From Lineus longissimus (lineage: Eukaryota; Nemertea; Pilidiophora; Heteronemertea; Lineidae), in assembly GCF_910592395.1 (NCBI RefSeq), contig NC_088321.1:3412001-3476000 (forward strand): a stretch of 64,000 nucleotides of DNA. The letters run 5' to 3'. The notes beneath the pieces are model-generated. The model had not been told where the DNA came from and made no database searches. It saw only the letters and a list, made by a program, of their open reading frames with translations. Position 1 is the first letter of the stretch; each line of letters begins with the position of its first letter. The translations under genes and the position numbers were made by a program. Below are positions 27,900 through 39,359 of the stretch, piece after piece.

Positions 27900-29290
27900 T
27901 GTGATGAGGCATTGAGCATGTTGAGTGTTTTATTTGGTGTTGGCTCAAGCTATCAATGGCTACCAAACATGGGACAAAAGTCGGAATTATTCTCGAAAAA
28001 TGTCAGTGAAATGTCGACAGAGATGGTTAAAACTTGGTGAAAGATGCATTTTTGTCAATTTTACTCGTTTTAATAGACTAGTGTTAATTTCAAACATTTT
28101 GCTCAACGGACACATTCTTTGTGACGATGAGATTCAAAATTTTATCAATCTACCCTGCAGCCTATACCCTCGGCATACCCTCAAATATATTCCTAATCAA
28201 AACTCTGATCCATCCCATCGGGCATTATCCCCCCCCCCCGACATAGTAAACAAAAACGGAAACCCTGTAAACAAATCAGTTCGCCTTGTTTTGCAACCTT
28301 GCGGCTTTTATCTGCAAAATTATTGGGTGATATGAATAAAGACTAGCAATGACTTTATCTAAACTAGGTCTTTCTGTACAAAATTAATGTAAAAGCACTA
28401 GCCATCGTCAAATGTAGGCCTATTGTTATGATAAAATGTACTGGACCTTCAGCTGGACACTTTGTAAAAATCTATCTAGCAATATTGACCATAAAAAAAT
28501 TATTGTGTAGCAGAAAGAAAATCGCGTGCAAATATAGCGAATAGGTCATGCTCGCCAAAATATTCTGGTGCGATTATCTCTTGCTTTTAGCTAGATTCGT
28601 TCGTGGCATTGTTTCTCTGTTTTTTTTACAAAGGCAATGCATCTCGTAAGGCCCTATGTAGTTCTCCGCTTAGCAAATCATACGAAGAGGTGATTAAAAG
28701 AGACCCCGAGTACTAGTATATAATACCATGCGCAATTTGCATGGATAACTATTACACCTAACAAACACAAATTATACACCTTTCCAGAAATGGGGCGCTG
28801 AGTGTCCGAAATAGTGATGTCATAAGGGGAAGCTAGGCCTTATGGCGGAGGGACAACGGAGATAGTCAACACACTTGAATGCCTTTAATGACGGACAAGG
28901 GGGAAAAAGTTAGTTCCAATGCAAACCACCAATTTCGGGAAGCATGTATACATGTCTTGAATGACATCCACCCAATTATTGCCTAATATCTCATGTGCTA
29001 TATGCTAATAATCAATACTCGACACATTGAGACATGTTAATAGTGGATTTGAGTATTCCAAAGTCTTTCCATAGACAGGCCACACAAAAGCGCCAATAAG
29101 AGCTCTACTTCAAAATAGACAATTTTTGGTAAAAAATGTATTGATTCGTTACTGTAAATCTAAGGCCATGTCTAACAATTAGTGGCCTGATATTTCAGGA
29201 CGTATTGTGAAAAGAAGAAACAAATCATTTTTTCCGAAAATGCATTAAAAAAACAACATGTATTTATGTTTTACCTCGGATGCATTGTGT
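27900..29290. other. Unannotated DNA
   Basis: A 136-residue plus-strand frame at 27925-28335 has no recognisable domain. No repeats identified. Confidence 0.4.
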
Positions 29291-29303
29291 ATTTCAATGA
29301 AAC

Positions 29304-30039
29304 AACCAGGGGCCATTGTGCTCACCGTAAAGATATTTGGCGGTTAGGAATTCATCCTGGTTAAGAAACATGACATGTATAGTATATAGGTCAAAACAAA
29401 GTCGGTATGACATTTGATGTATCCTTGCTCGGAGTACCTACCATAAAAAAATCATCGAAAACAAGTCACTAATAAGCGAGATATTGCACTTTTTACCTTT
29501 TTAGTTTTGGCCTCCTGGTGGCCAAGTCGAGAATCAGATCGGATCAAAATTCGGTGTGGGAGGTTACATGTGAGAGAGACATGTGCACCAAATTTCAAGT
29601 TAATAGCTTTAGTGGTTACGAAACGTGCCATAGTTACACCCAAACAGCCAATTTTTACCATTTGACCTCCATGACCTTGAAAATTAGGTCAAATCAAAAC
29701 CTGTATTATATGTGATGTCTCTTGCTAGGAGAACCTACCATTTGTATCGAAAACAAGTCACTCATAAGAGAGATATCACACTTTTCAGGTTTCCACTTCT
29801 GGCCCTCTGGTGGTCAAGTTAAGAATCAAATCGGACCGAAATTCACTGTCAGAGGTCACCTGACATTGGGGGTTATGTGTAAAAAGTTTCAAGTTCATAG
29901 CCCCAGTGGTTAAAAAACGTGTCACTGTTTTTGATACAGGATACAGACGACGACCGACGACGGACGACGGACGACTGACGACTGACGACTGACGACGGAC
30001 TGCGGTGTTGTATAGACTCCCCTACCTTGAGCCAAAAGG
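29304..30039 (+). repeat. 302-bp-period repeat element, copy 4 (short)
   Basis: Head AGGGGCCATTGTGCTCACCG, about two units, a GAC-rich tract at 29945-30000, and a tail CCTACCTTGAGCCAAAAGG with small changes. Confidence 0.85.
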
Positions 30040-30543
30040 TAAGGTGTTGAATCTTAAAACTGATCATCACACATACAGACAATACCAAAATTATTATGAG
30101 GGAACTTTCCAATTTTCAATGATAATAGCAAGCATAGATTAATCTACGCTTAATACCAAGTATATATCCATATTTGCTGATACCAGTAATCTTATGTTAA
30201 AAGGCAGGCCAAGTTATAGTATAAAAGATCAGGAGTTGCGAGTAATTGGTCCTCAATAAATTTCGACTGGTTAATTTATGAGCATCCGATATATCGGTTC
30301 TCAGAAGATGATTTATATCTCCTACCTCGATCACTGTGTTGGGTTGTTTTTATTAATCACCAAACCTTGTTTTACAGGATGCCACTGTTTTTTTTTTAGT
30401 CAGCACGTCCCTATTCCATCTGATCTCATCACGTTGATAATAATCATGGGGAAGACCTTCCACCTCATTGTCACTTGACCAACTGTTATCGAGAAGGAAC
30501 AATGATCGAGGTGTCCATCAAGGTGATCATAGCGATTGCTTAC

Positions 30544-30552
30544 CATTTCCCG
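30544..30552 (-). CDS. Candidate 9-nt micro-exon, unit A (CGGGAAATG)
   Basis: Preceded on the minus strand by CATTTACACTTTCAG and followed by GTAAGCAATCG. Would add three codons (Arg-Glu-Met if phase 0). Confidence 0.4.
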
Positions 30553-31527
30553 CTGAAAGTGTAAATGCAGGAGCTGTAATGTATGTATCGATCTAATTGA
30601 AAGGAAACAATTAATGCATATCTATCGAAGACTTTTAACTGTTAAATTTTACTCTTATTTGAAGCCGACTTCCATACCACACTAATACACCTTCGGCTGT
30701 CAGAAGATATTCTTCGTACAGTTTTCAATCGAATAACCATTGCTATCTTCATTGTTTATTGCGGATAATTCCCATGAGCATACTGGGAACTCCCACTTAC
30801 CTCGTCCTTTTCACCTCGTTGTTTTCAAGGCGTGAAATTTTCTAAGTTTTTTTGGCCATGAGACAGGAGTAGGTAATGTTAGTAGAATAGCGAGGTAAGT
30901 GATAGGGTATTTTGGCCTATGCGGGATATTCGGTCTATGACATAAACTTCGCATGTGACCCCTTATCTGACGACGTTTTACACACCTATTGAGACGTGAC
31001 GTGGTGAGTTTTCGTAGATTATGCCCAATGTGGGAACACGGAGACATGGTTTTGTCTTGTGCATTGACTGAGCAGTAGGCCTGCTAAAACCGCTAGCAAA
31101 TTTTACCGATGATATTGATTTTATCATGTTCTCATTGTTGTCTATCGCTATCGGTCATTGTTGTCTATCGCTATCGGTTAGTAGTGAGGTTAAGAATGCA
31201 TACGACAAACGTAAACTTTACGAAAAATACGTTTCACTCCATCATGTCTGTTGTACTTGGGTCTCACAGATGCCTCTCTCAATAGAGAGTGACATCACTG
31301 TCGTAAAGTTCAAGTTTGTCCTATGTTACCTCGATGGTAAAGGAGCAAACATTAACTTTTTAATGGAGTGTGAAATAATACCAGCCATCCGCAAGGAAGC
31401 CGCAAATCGGAAATGACAATGCTTTTTTCCAGTAGAGTATATGTGGCAAAGCATGAAATAGAAAAAAAACAAGCAGTTGTACTCAGCGTTAAGTTCACGT
31501 TTATTGAACAAAAAAACCAGCAATCAT

Positions 31528-32754
31528 TCAATCGTCCTCTAACTCGGAGTCAGACAAAAACGCAAGCCCCTCAACTTCTTCCTCCTTTTCAACAACTAGT
31601 TCATTGCGTGATTTTCCTCGCCAACACCCTTGACAAGTCCGCTTGCTCGCCATGTAATCCGAATGGCTTCTTCGGCGAGTCTCCCCCAGGTAAGGCCGAT
31701 CGTTCGGAGAACTTGTTGCATTGAAAATAGTGGATAAGTCCCATTCTGCTCTGTGTTGCCTACTTTTCACGCTGTTCATATTGCCTTTATACCTACATTT
31801 AAATGCAAACATTATGGTCAAGTCGAGTGGTTGCAAGAGGGGGTACAGCCACCTGGCACAAGCTCAAGGTGTCCTCCAACCTCCCCGGCAGCCTCCAGAA
31901 AGCAATGATTATGATGTGCAGGATACCGATCAACAATTAGAAGGAATTGCTCTCCGTCATCATCAAAGTCATCTGATATGGTTTCCGTGCATTGAACCAA
32001 CAGGTCGATTCGCGCCCAACCGTTTGGACAGGAGGTTACCTTTAAAAATGGATGGATCGATTTTACACCAAGAAAACTCAATTTACTGTGTTTTTTCTCA
32101 GAAGCCGCTAATTTCACCGTTTCCAACATTGTGTAACCTGAATTTCGGAATAGTGCAACTTCTCCGTCTGAGAATTTATTGTCTTTATATTTCGAAGTCC
32201 AGTGTCAATGAAATGTATACAATGCTAACCATGGGACTGCTGCTCCTATTAGAAATTGTAGTTACCGGTCGAGAAACAACTCTTTTATAGCTTAATTTAG
32301 TCTGTAAATCTTTTGAGGGTCGAGGCAATAAACACCAGCGTGAATAACGGTTTGGGTTTACATTGTTCATCCGATGTTACATTTTGCGTCATTCTGGTAC
32401 AATTTCCATCAATTGGTTCATAACTGCTCCACCTTGAACTAGACAAGTGAAGTTAACCTCTGCCAGACCTCTCCTCCCATCCGCAGCAATCAGAAGAGTC
32501 ACAGTACATCCTTCCTTTGCATTTCTTGGAGTTTGTATGTCGGTGTCGCGGTTACCAGTGAGGTCCATGGTATAATTGGGTGGGAAATCGTATCGAACAA
32601 ATGTTTGGTTGATGTGGAAAATGCGCTCTGCTTGAAAGTTCTGCTCCTCGGTTATTAAATGGATGTGCTCCCGAAAGTCAACAACAAGCTGACCAGTGTT
32701 GTCCGTAATTTTTTTGGAATGCCTTTGCATCTGCGATAGCTGATCCGATTTCTG
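31528..32754 (-). pseudogene. Pogo/Tigger-type (DDE_1) transposase, degraded or interrupted
   Basis: From 32754 downward, after an acceptor-like TTTTAATTTTTCAG, the frame contains INQTFVRYDFPPNYTMDLTG, then KEGCTVTLLIAADGRRGLAE, the first catalytic strand region (where the family usually has D-E-T). A second piece (32129-31818) reads VTSCPNGWARIDLLVQ and FLLIVDRYPAH with the second Asp, then VPGGCTP. A frameshift near 31830 leads to MQPLDLTIMF with the third Asp, and the frame ends SDSELEDD. A stop at 32387 and about 250 bp separate the first two pieces, so either an intron or decay lies there. Confidence 0.7.
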
Positions 32755-33611
32755 AAAAATTAAAATTCGTGGTCAGTTTTAGTTCGGAATCTTCATTCAA
32801 TGTATTTACATGTATTCGGTAAATTTTTGAATTGAATAAGAATGATGAACATCGAATATTTGAATTGATTTGCCAAGCCCCTTTCCTTGTCATGAAACGT
32901 TCAAGCGTGGTGTGGTGAGGCCCTGAAATCCAAACGACCAGGTTGAGTCTCTTTTAACTGCGCCATTCGTTCGCCAGGAGTATTTCATATCCACTGGCAA
33001 AATTGCCGAATCGCCTGGTCCCTTAAATCAAGGGCGGAGACGGGAAACCTAAGTTCTCTCCTTTCATTGAACCATTTATTTGTGGTCTCTTCGATTTCGG
33101 ACCATGATTATGAAATAAACATGTGCTGAAAGCTCTAAAAAGCACGAGAGGGAAAGATGTCTGATGGAAAATTAATATGGCTAAAACTGCAAGAAAAATG
33201 TTCGGCACTCACTGATTCTGCACACGTTCACATCATTTTGATCGACTACGAAAAAATGCCCTAAAACAGACAAGTTGGTTCATAATCCAACTCTCATTCG
33301 AAAAGTGTCTCTGAAATTCATTACAGTATAGCGAAAAAAAAGCTCCAATTTCTTTTGCGCTTCTATGAAAGTGACAATTGGTCTTCGGAATATTCTAAAA
33401 ATTTTTTTTCAAAACTAGAACTACACAAAAAAACTTTTCCTGATGAAGACAACCGCATTCGCGATCGGAGGACGTTTACTGCCTTTTGGTATACTACCAA
33501 ACAGAATGTGTTTATCTCTCCATATAATCGTCCTGATATTTCTGCAGGGTGTTATTTCTATCTTTGATGTTCAAAATTAGAGCACAAAAGAAATTTCAAA
33601 ATGCTATTAAG

Positions 33612-33800
33612 ACTCACCATTTCCCAATGGGCGGTTTCTTTGCACTTTTCGTCGTCATTGACTGTCCACGTTAGGCATTCGTATGTCTTCTTCGTGCTGC
33701 AGCCAGTGACGGAAAGTAGCTTCTCGAATGTTTCAAAATCTCGCAAATTGAGCGGCATAACGTCCGTGATTAAGGTCTCCATTGGTCCATGCGGTGGACC
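33612..33800 (-). other. Possible upstream exon inside the pogo-type element
   Basis: An open frame from an ATG at 33782 reads METLITDVMPLNLRDF, then FEKLLSVTGCSTKK, and ends at a consensus donor (ATG|GTGAGT) near 33612. It does not resemble the usual helix-turn-helix of pogo transposases. Some hAT-like resemblance (DVMPLNLRDFETFEKLL) is weak. It could be captured sequence or the N-terminus of the transposase gene. Confidence 0.3.
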
Positions 33801-34932
33801 CCTCCGGGCGTGACATCAGACCTGCCCCTGCCACGGGACGCATGGCATGTCCCGGATTGACCCGGAGAACAAATTGTTGACATTAGATACAAGAACCTAC
33901 AAATTTTTGGGTAGGTTTCTATGGCACATTCGAGGCTAGTAATTGGTTTTGAGGCCAATAGTGGGCGCCACACAGATCCCACAAACGGTCACTAAATTTG
34001 CCCGATACTGGGGACCATAAAGCGGCATAATACTATGTAAAGGAGATTTTTCGGGCACATGAGCTGACCTCCATACGATAGCCAATTATATATACTTTGG
34101 AGGTTCATTGCAAAAGGTGTACCCCATCACAGCTTTTTCTTGCTAGGCTATATGATGTCAAACCTCGGCTGCGCCCTGAGGCTTGGACGCATCATCGCGT
34201 ATGAGGCCCAACAGAAGGCGGTGACTTGGTCCCAAACTCACAGAATGGCCTCATAAAATCACCGAAGCATCCTCTCTACACGGAAACTATGATCATGAAG
34301 TTAAAGTACATAGTAGTTGGATCAGGACTGGCCCATACCTATCCATGGAAACTTCATGCGTCTGAAGAACTATGCTTTTTGGGAAGGGAGGAGACAAAAC
34401 GGACCTCGTACCCACTGGCTAGTGAGACCTAAGCAATTCGAGTTGCGCTAGCCAGTATTCACCTAAATAACTAACGTTCTGTTCCAAAGAATACGCCTGC
34501 GTCTTTGGGCTCATGATCGTCACGATCGGAATTTAAGCTCACATTGGAAGGCGATCGACGAGCAAAACAAAAAGAACACTTTCGAAATCGACTTGGTTTG
34601 AAATGTTGTGGTCTGCATAAAACCCATTAAACATGACATCAGCATTTAGTAATTCAGAGCTAACACGGCAGTAACCAGTATTTTTGTCAATTATACCGGT
34701 TGCTGCTGCGTAAAGTTTTGCTATTCTATTATAAAACTACTCCTGGCTCTGGAAAATTTCTGGCCTGATTAACGACGAAGAACATGTAAGTGGGAGTTTC
34801 CTGTATGTTTATTCCGCCGTTGTTCTCACGACTTTGATGATGGTCAGCCTTCCACCACAATGACAATTGACAGACTGCTATCGAGAGGTAACGACAAGGT
34901 CTTCATCAAGTTCATTCATGGCCATTGCTTAC

Positions 34933-34941
34933 CCATTCATC
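34933..34941 (-). CDS. Candidate 9-nt micro-exon, unit B (GATGAATGG)
   Basis: Preceded by CATTTATTCTTTCAG and followed by GTAAGCAATGG. Would add Asp-Glu-Trp if phase 0. Confidence 0.4.
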
Positions 34942-35337
34942 CTGAAAGAATAAATGCAAGGAATATAAAGCTTTGCCACCAACTAGTTGGAATGAAAGAA
35001 ATGGATTAATCAGTGATTTAAGAGCAAAATATTACTCGCATTTGAGTGCCCACTTCCAAATCATGCTTATGAAACTATTCTGATGCCAGAAGTTTTTCTT
35101 ACTGATCATTGCTGAATACTGGATTTACTTGATGAATGTTATTTTTCAATCGAATAACCCTTGCTGGGTGTATCTGTAATATACAGGTTTGAGTGATCTT
35201 CTAGTGAGCATATCCATATTCCGTCAGTTTTGTTCGTATCCCTTCGATGATGGTTTTGGTAACTGCTTTCCACCACAATGACAATCATCCTACTGCTATC
35301 AAAAAGTAACTACGGGGTCTTCATTGCGATTGCTTAC

Positions 35338-35346
35338 CTTTTTTCC
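35338..35346 (-). CDS. Candidate 9-nt micro-exon, unit C (GGAAAAAAG)
   Basis: Preceded by AATCACCTATTTCAG and followed by GTAAGCAATCG. Would add Gly-Lys-Lys if phase 0. Confidence 0.4.
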
Positions 35347-35763
35347 CTGAAATAGGTGATTCAGGGAGTGTAAGTTTTATTAGTCGACTGATTGGATGAA
35401 TCAAATGTTTATATCAAGATTTGCTGTGTTGGTCTATTCATCAAATGACCACAACAATATCATGCTTATACAACAAGCAGATGCCACAATATACTTCTTA
35501 CTGATTATATTTGATGACAAACTGATACTTGATGAAATTCAATTTTCAATCGGATAGCGATCGTTATTTGCAAAGTTTTACGTATCTTTCTAGTGAGCTT
35601 ATCCATATTTGTCACTGGTTCTCAATACTCAGAGGATGTTCATGGCTATATACCGCCTCCCACCACGGCTATATACCGCCTCCCACCACAAGGACAATCG
35701 ACTGCTAGTGATCGAAAAGTAACGATGAGGTCTTCATCAAGGTCTTTCATGGCGACTGCTTAC

Positions 35764-35772
35764 CTCCTGGAA
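35764..35772 (-). CDS. Candidate 9-nt micro-exon, unit D (TTCCAGGAG)
   Basis: Preceded by CCTTTACTCGTTCAG and followed by GTAAGCAGTCG. Would add Phe-Gln-Glu if phase 0. Confidence 0.4.
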
Positions 35773-36179
35773 CTGAACGAGTAAAGGCAGGGGATATAAC
35801 TTTTGTCGCGAACCAATGGGAAGGAAACAAATGCATAAATCGATGACTTTATCTTTATTACACTTTTTTACCCGTATTTGAAATACAAATAAACTCATCC
35901 GATGCCAGAAGATACTTCCAACTGTTTATCGGTAATTACCGCATATACTTGATTAATCCAGAGTCTTTCAATAGATTTATTGAAATACATGTACATGTAC
36001 ATGTATTCTGATTAATCACAGCATGGAAAATTTCCTTTATATATTCCTGGCGTATATCCAAGTTTAACCATGGAGAAAAGTTGAGTTCGCCATTTTCGTA
36101 GGTAATTCTAATGCTGACACGCCTAATCAGAGTATTATTCAAATAAATATTCAAAAGGCTCTGCCTATAATGGGTTGAG

Positions 36180-36306
36180 TTTGAACGGGTCATGAGTGAT
36201 TCCACCTCCTTTTTCGCTGATGTGAGCTCCAAGCGGAGAGCGACGAATGCAGCATTTACTCGAATGATTCGCTTATTGCGTGGTAATTTATTTCCAAAGA
36301 GGAGAG
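36180..36306 (+). other. Possible plus-strand exon
   Basis: An ATG at 36192 opens MSDSTSFFADVSSKRRATNA, continues RMIRLLRGNLFPKRR, and runs into a good donor (AGA|GTAAGTC) at 36307. Basic composition. No partner exon found and no family recognised. The minus strand is also open here (35936-36232). Confidence 0.3.
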
Positions 36307-36399
36307 TAAGTCACAACGTTAGGATTAACAGTTTCCCTAACAGGAAGCCTTCGGCATGGAATGAAACCGACGACCCGTTAATCACAAATCATGGATAAT

Positions 36400-37060
36400 G
36401 ATAGGCACTATCGTGCAACCTCGCAGTTACGAACTCCTTGATATCAAGGTATAAAATTGTATCAGATTTTTGTTGACGTATTTAACATCACAAAGGTTGA
36501 ACTTTCTGGGGCCCCATGAAGGCGGTAATTATTGACTAACATATCTCATCAAAGTATCAGCGCATTCCCCCTCCTTAGTTTTTGTACTTGAATCAATTCG
36601 CGTTAATCAACCTCTGTGGTTGTTTCCCATATTTCACCTTTTCTATTCAATAGACGGTTAAAGAGACCATGACTCTTCAATAGGAGTTGAAACTCATGAC
36701 GTCAATATATCTTTCAACCTTCCCCAACACTGAGTGGAAATTCTCAAAAACGGAAACACTCAATTAAAGAATGTCGCGCACCCATATACATGTAGGATGT
36801 GACCAAACAATCACGCATTGACGGAATAATCGTAGAGTCGGTTAAAAATTAATGATCACGCGCCACCTCGCCAGACTAGCTTTTAATCACCGGATATATT
36901 AAAAAAAGACACATTTCGTTCTGTTGCACCGCTCTGTGAATTCCATTTTGGGACACCCAGTATGAAAATGCCCAAATTCTTGTTTTAGACGTACGATGGC
37001 CAAGTGATAACATATCATGCCTTCTAGCCGTGGGGCCCGCATCTAGAATCGGAAGTTGTG
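36400..37060. other. Unannotated DNA
   Basis: No recognised feature. Confidence 0.5.
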
Positions 37061-37152
37061 TGTGAGCGTGGGTGCGGGTGTGTGTTGGTTGGGATGTTGC
37101 GGGGTGTGTGCGTGGGTTTGCGTGTGTGTGTGTGTGTGGGGGGGGGGGGGGT
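37055..37152 (+). repeat. GT-rich microsatellite with poly-G run
   Basis: Impure GT/GGGTGT repeats end in (TG)n and a run of 13 G at 37139-37151. The open frames here (both strands) are low-complexity artefacts. Confidence 0.8.
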
Positions 37153-37774
37153 ATTTTGTCCTCATGTCCCTAAAATCTTTTTCACATACATGACATTTGT
37201 CATCACGGTCATCAATGAAAATCAATTGCGTGCCCATCAACAAGGTTGTTATATTCATATGGGTCCTTGTTCTGAGCTAAACTTTGCAAGATGGCTTTTA
37301 TATGCCTGGTTTATTATAATAGGAAAGACAGAGTGACAGACATGCGCTGTTGCTGGAACTGTTGTGGAAACTGGCAGAAATATGACCACAGATATAGCAA
37401 CGCCATAGAGTTGGGTATAGCACATATGTCAGTCGAGATGCGCGGGATAAAGCTTTCATATTTCTATTGTTGTATTCTAAAATTCTCTTGTACTATATAC
37501 TATAGCCCATTGTGCGCGTCACAAGTATAGCAGGGTCGTCCGCACACAGACTATTTAACCGGCTCATCATATAAATCATAATGCAACTTCGCAACTAGCG
37601 GAGCTGCTCGAGAAAACTTTTTCGCGGTAAAGTTTTTTGAATGAATTCATTCTTCTAATCGACTAGAAGTTTCAATTTTATGGTGATTTGCAAATCAAAT
37701 GACAAATTAAAGTCGGCTTGGCAATTGCCCGAGCCGCGAACGGCTCATGTGGCAAGTTTCCGTGGCATCAAGCG

Positions 37775-38035
37775 ACTAATAGTATTACTCCCCCTTGATA
37801 GGATGCTGGTCGATCGCAGGTTAACTTCCTAGGCAAGCCTGGTACACATTTACTCCTTGTACCCATTTACTTCGGGGTGGAGAGAAGCAAGCAGGGTTAA
37901 AGTGCCTTGCGCAAAAACAAAAAGATGAAACAGTGTTGATACTTCCGAGTATCGAGCCTATACGACATTCTGGTCGTAAGCCCGGCGCTCTAAACACTCT
38001 GCCACCGATCCCCCCCATCAAATAATAATAATCCC
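37775..38035 (-). repeat. tRNA-derived SINE with conserved 3' body
   Basis: Read on the minus strand from ~38030: GGTGGCAGAGTGTTTAGAGC (A-box half) and GGCTCGATACTCGG (B box), then GCAAGGCACTTTAACCC, CTTCTCTCCACCCCGAAGT and, at the end, AACCTGCGATCGACCAGCAT with CAAGGGGGAGTAATA. The latter blocks are the conserved body shared by SINEs of many marine invertebrates, as far as I recall. The 82-residue frame here is not a gene. Confidence 0.7.
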
Positions 38036-38059
38036 CCAAATGATTACTCATAATAATAG

Positions 38060-39300
38060 CAATCTGCAAGGATACATGATCGAACTACTTTTCCATTTCG
38101 AGACAACTTAATTGCCAGCCTAGAAACAACACTTTGACAGCTTGAGTGCAGGTAGATATGTAGATTCCCAGGGCTGCCACTTCGTCATCCTCCTTTCATT
38201 TTGAACTGTACGAATTGGGAAAGGCTCATTATCATAATTCAACTTCGGAATTGAGGAGCGCCACTATCGGTGCTGAGGCAACTAGGGCTGCTGTTCCAGA
38301 TTTTTTGGGGGAGAGAATGCTTTGTACTGCACACGATTTGGTAATGAACACGAGAGTCAAGTTTGCCCCAAAAGTTAGGGCTCGGGATTCTATGGTCCTA
38401 TATAATTACTGATCTGTTATCCCATTATTGTTGCTTAAATGACTGTCTCAGTATTGGTGTCCTTTTGCAAATAACTGAAACTTTTATTTCTATCTCGGAT
38501 CTCAATTAAATCACAATTAGGCATGTGAAATGTTGGTAAATGCTTATAATAGGGGTCGGGGTACAACATGCGTATTGGTTTGTTTCCGCTTCAAGGATAA
38601 CAACTGTGATTAAAAAACGTCCCCGCCAACACTTTCTTTTACTATCGTGCTCGTTATAAACAAAAGCATAGTCTCTCATAGATCAAGAGGTTCGGCAATC
38701 ATCGAAAATTCCCGCACCTCATCGTCCGTCGGTCAAATAGCACTACCTGTCTGAAATTGCGGGAACCATTGTTTAATAGCAGGATGATAAGCCAATGGGC
38801 GTGGTGGAAACCAAACTCTCCGATGGCTTTCTGTCACCGAATAAAAACTCTTCAAATGACCGAGGTCAACAGGTCATGACTATCAGATACAACGCACGTA
38901 ATTTCTTACAATCATTATATGAACTGAAGGAAATGGCCGTCAACTGGTTGAGGCAGTAACAAATTTCTTTTTTTACGAACGGTGATATCATTTAAGAGAT
39001 GCGTGCTCGACTATCGCATGCACCCGAATCATTTACTTTTCTTTTCTTTTCTTGTTATCTGTTACATGTATTTCTATATTATAAATTACTACATGTACAT
39101 TGCAAACGAGGCTTTGACAGGGAATTGTCAATATAAGTCTATAGCAAAATTACCACACAGGTACAGTTTGTTACCGATATCAGAATGTGTTGAAGTAGCG
39201 CCCTTTCCCTAGGCGTGCATACCACACTACTTATTGATTGACCTTATAACTGGCATGCCTCCTTCAAAATAACGTTGTGGTTGTTGGGACCTATTAGTGC
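38060..39300. other. Unannotated DNA
   Basis: Short open frames only; no recognised domain, RNA or repeat. Confidence 0.5.
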
Positions 39301-39308
39301 AATAATAA

Positions 39309-39359
39309 CTGAGACAAGACGTCTATTTAAATAGACGTTAAATAGACGTCTTGTCTCAG
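39309..39359. repeat. Perfect 21-bp hairpin
   Basis: CTGAGACAAGACGTCTATTT-A (39309-39329) and its exact complement (39339-39359) enclose 9 nt. The arm start GAGACAAGAC matches the MITE termini at 8516 and 9389, so it may be a miniature relative. Confidence 0.85.

Larger units (their letters stand above)
30783..34803 (-). mobile_element. Pogo-type DNA transposon, 18-bp TIRs, TA target
   Basis: The left end CTGGGAACTCCCACTTAC (30783-30800) and right end GTAAGTGGGAGTTTCCTG (34786-34803) are inverted copies with two mismatches. The right one read inward starts CAGG, as in pogo/Tigger elements. TA flanks both ends (30781-30782, 34804-34805). Inside, on the minus strand, is a degraded pogo-type transposase. 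The element is 4021 bp and interrupts the tandem array described above. Confidence 0.8.
30278..35990 (-). repeat. Tandem array of four ~400-bp units, each with a 9-nt micro-exon-like cassette
   Basis: Units A (30.28-30.78 kb), B (34.80-35.21), C (35.22-35.60) and D (35.60-35.96) share blocks such as CTTCCACCACAATGACAAT, GGTCTTCATCAAG and GCGATTGCTTACC. Between A and B lies the pogo-type element, inserted at GAGCATA, a sequence found at the other unit junctions. On the minus strand every unit has a pyrimidine tract with TTTCAG or GTTCAG, exactly nine nucleotides, and GTAAGC. The nine bases differ among all four while the flanking signals are conserved. Confidence 0.7.

Noticed and set aside
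33558-33782. hAT transposase C-terminus
   Set aside because: Only a weak resemblance over about 20 residues and no other hAT motif; kept as an unknown exon candidate.
37043-37258. His/Thr/Pro repeat protein on the minus strand
   Set aside because: Pure translation of a GT microsatellite.
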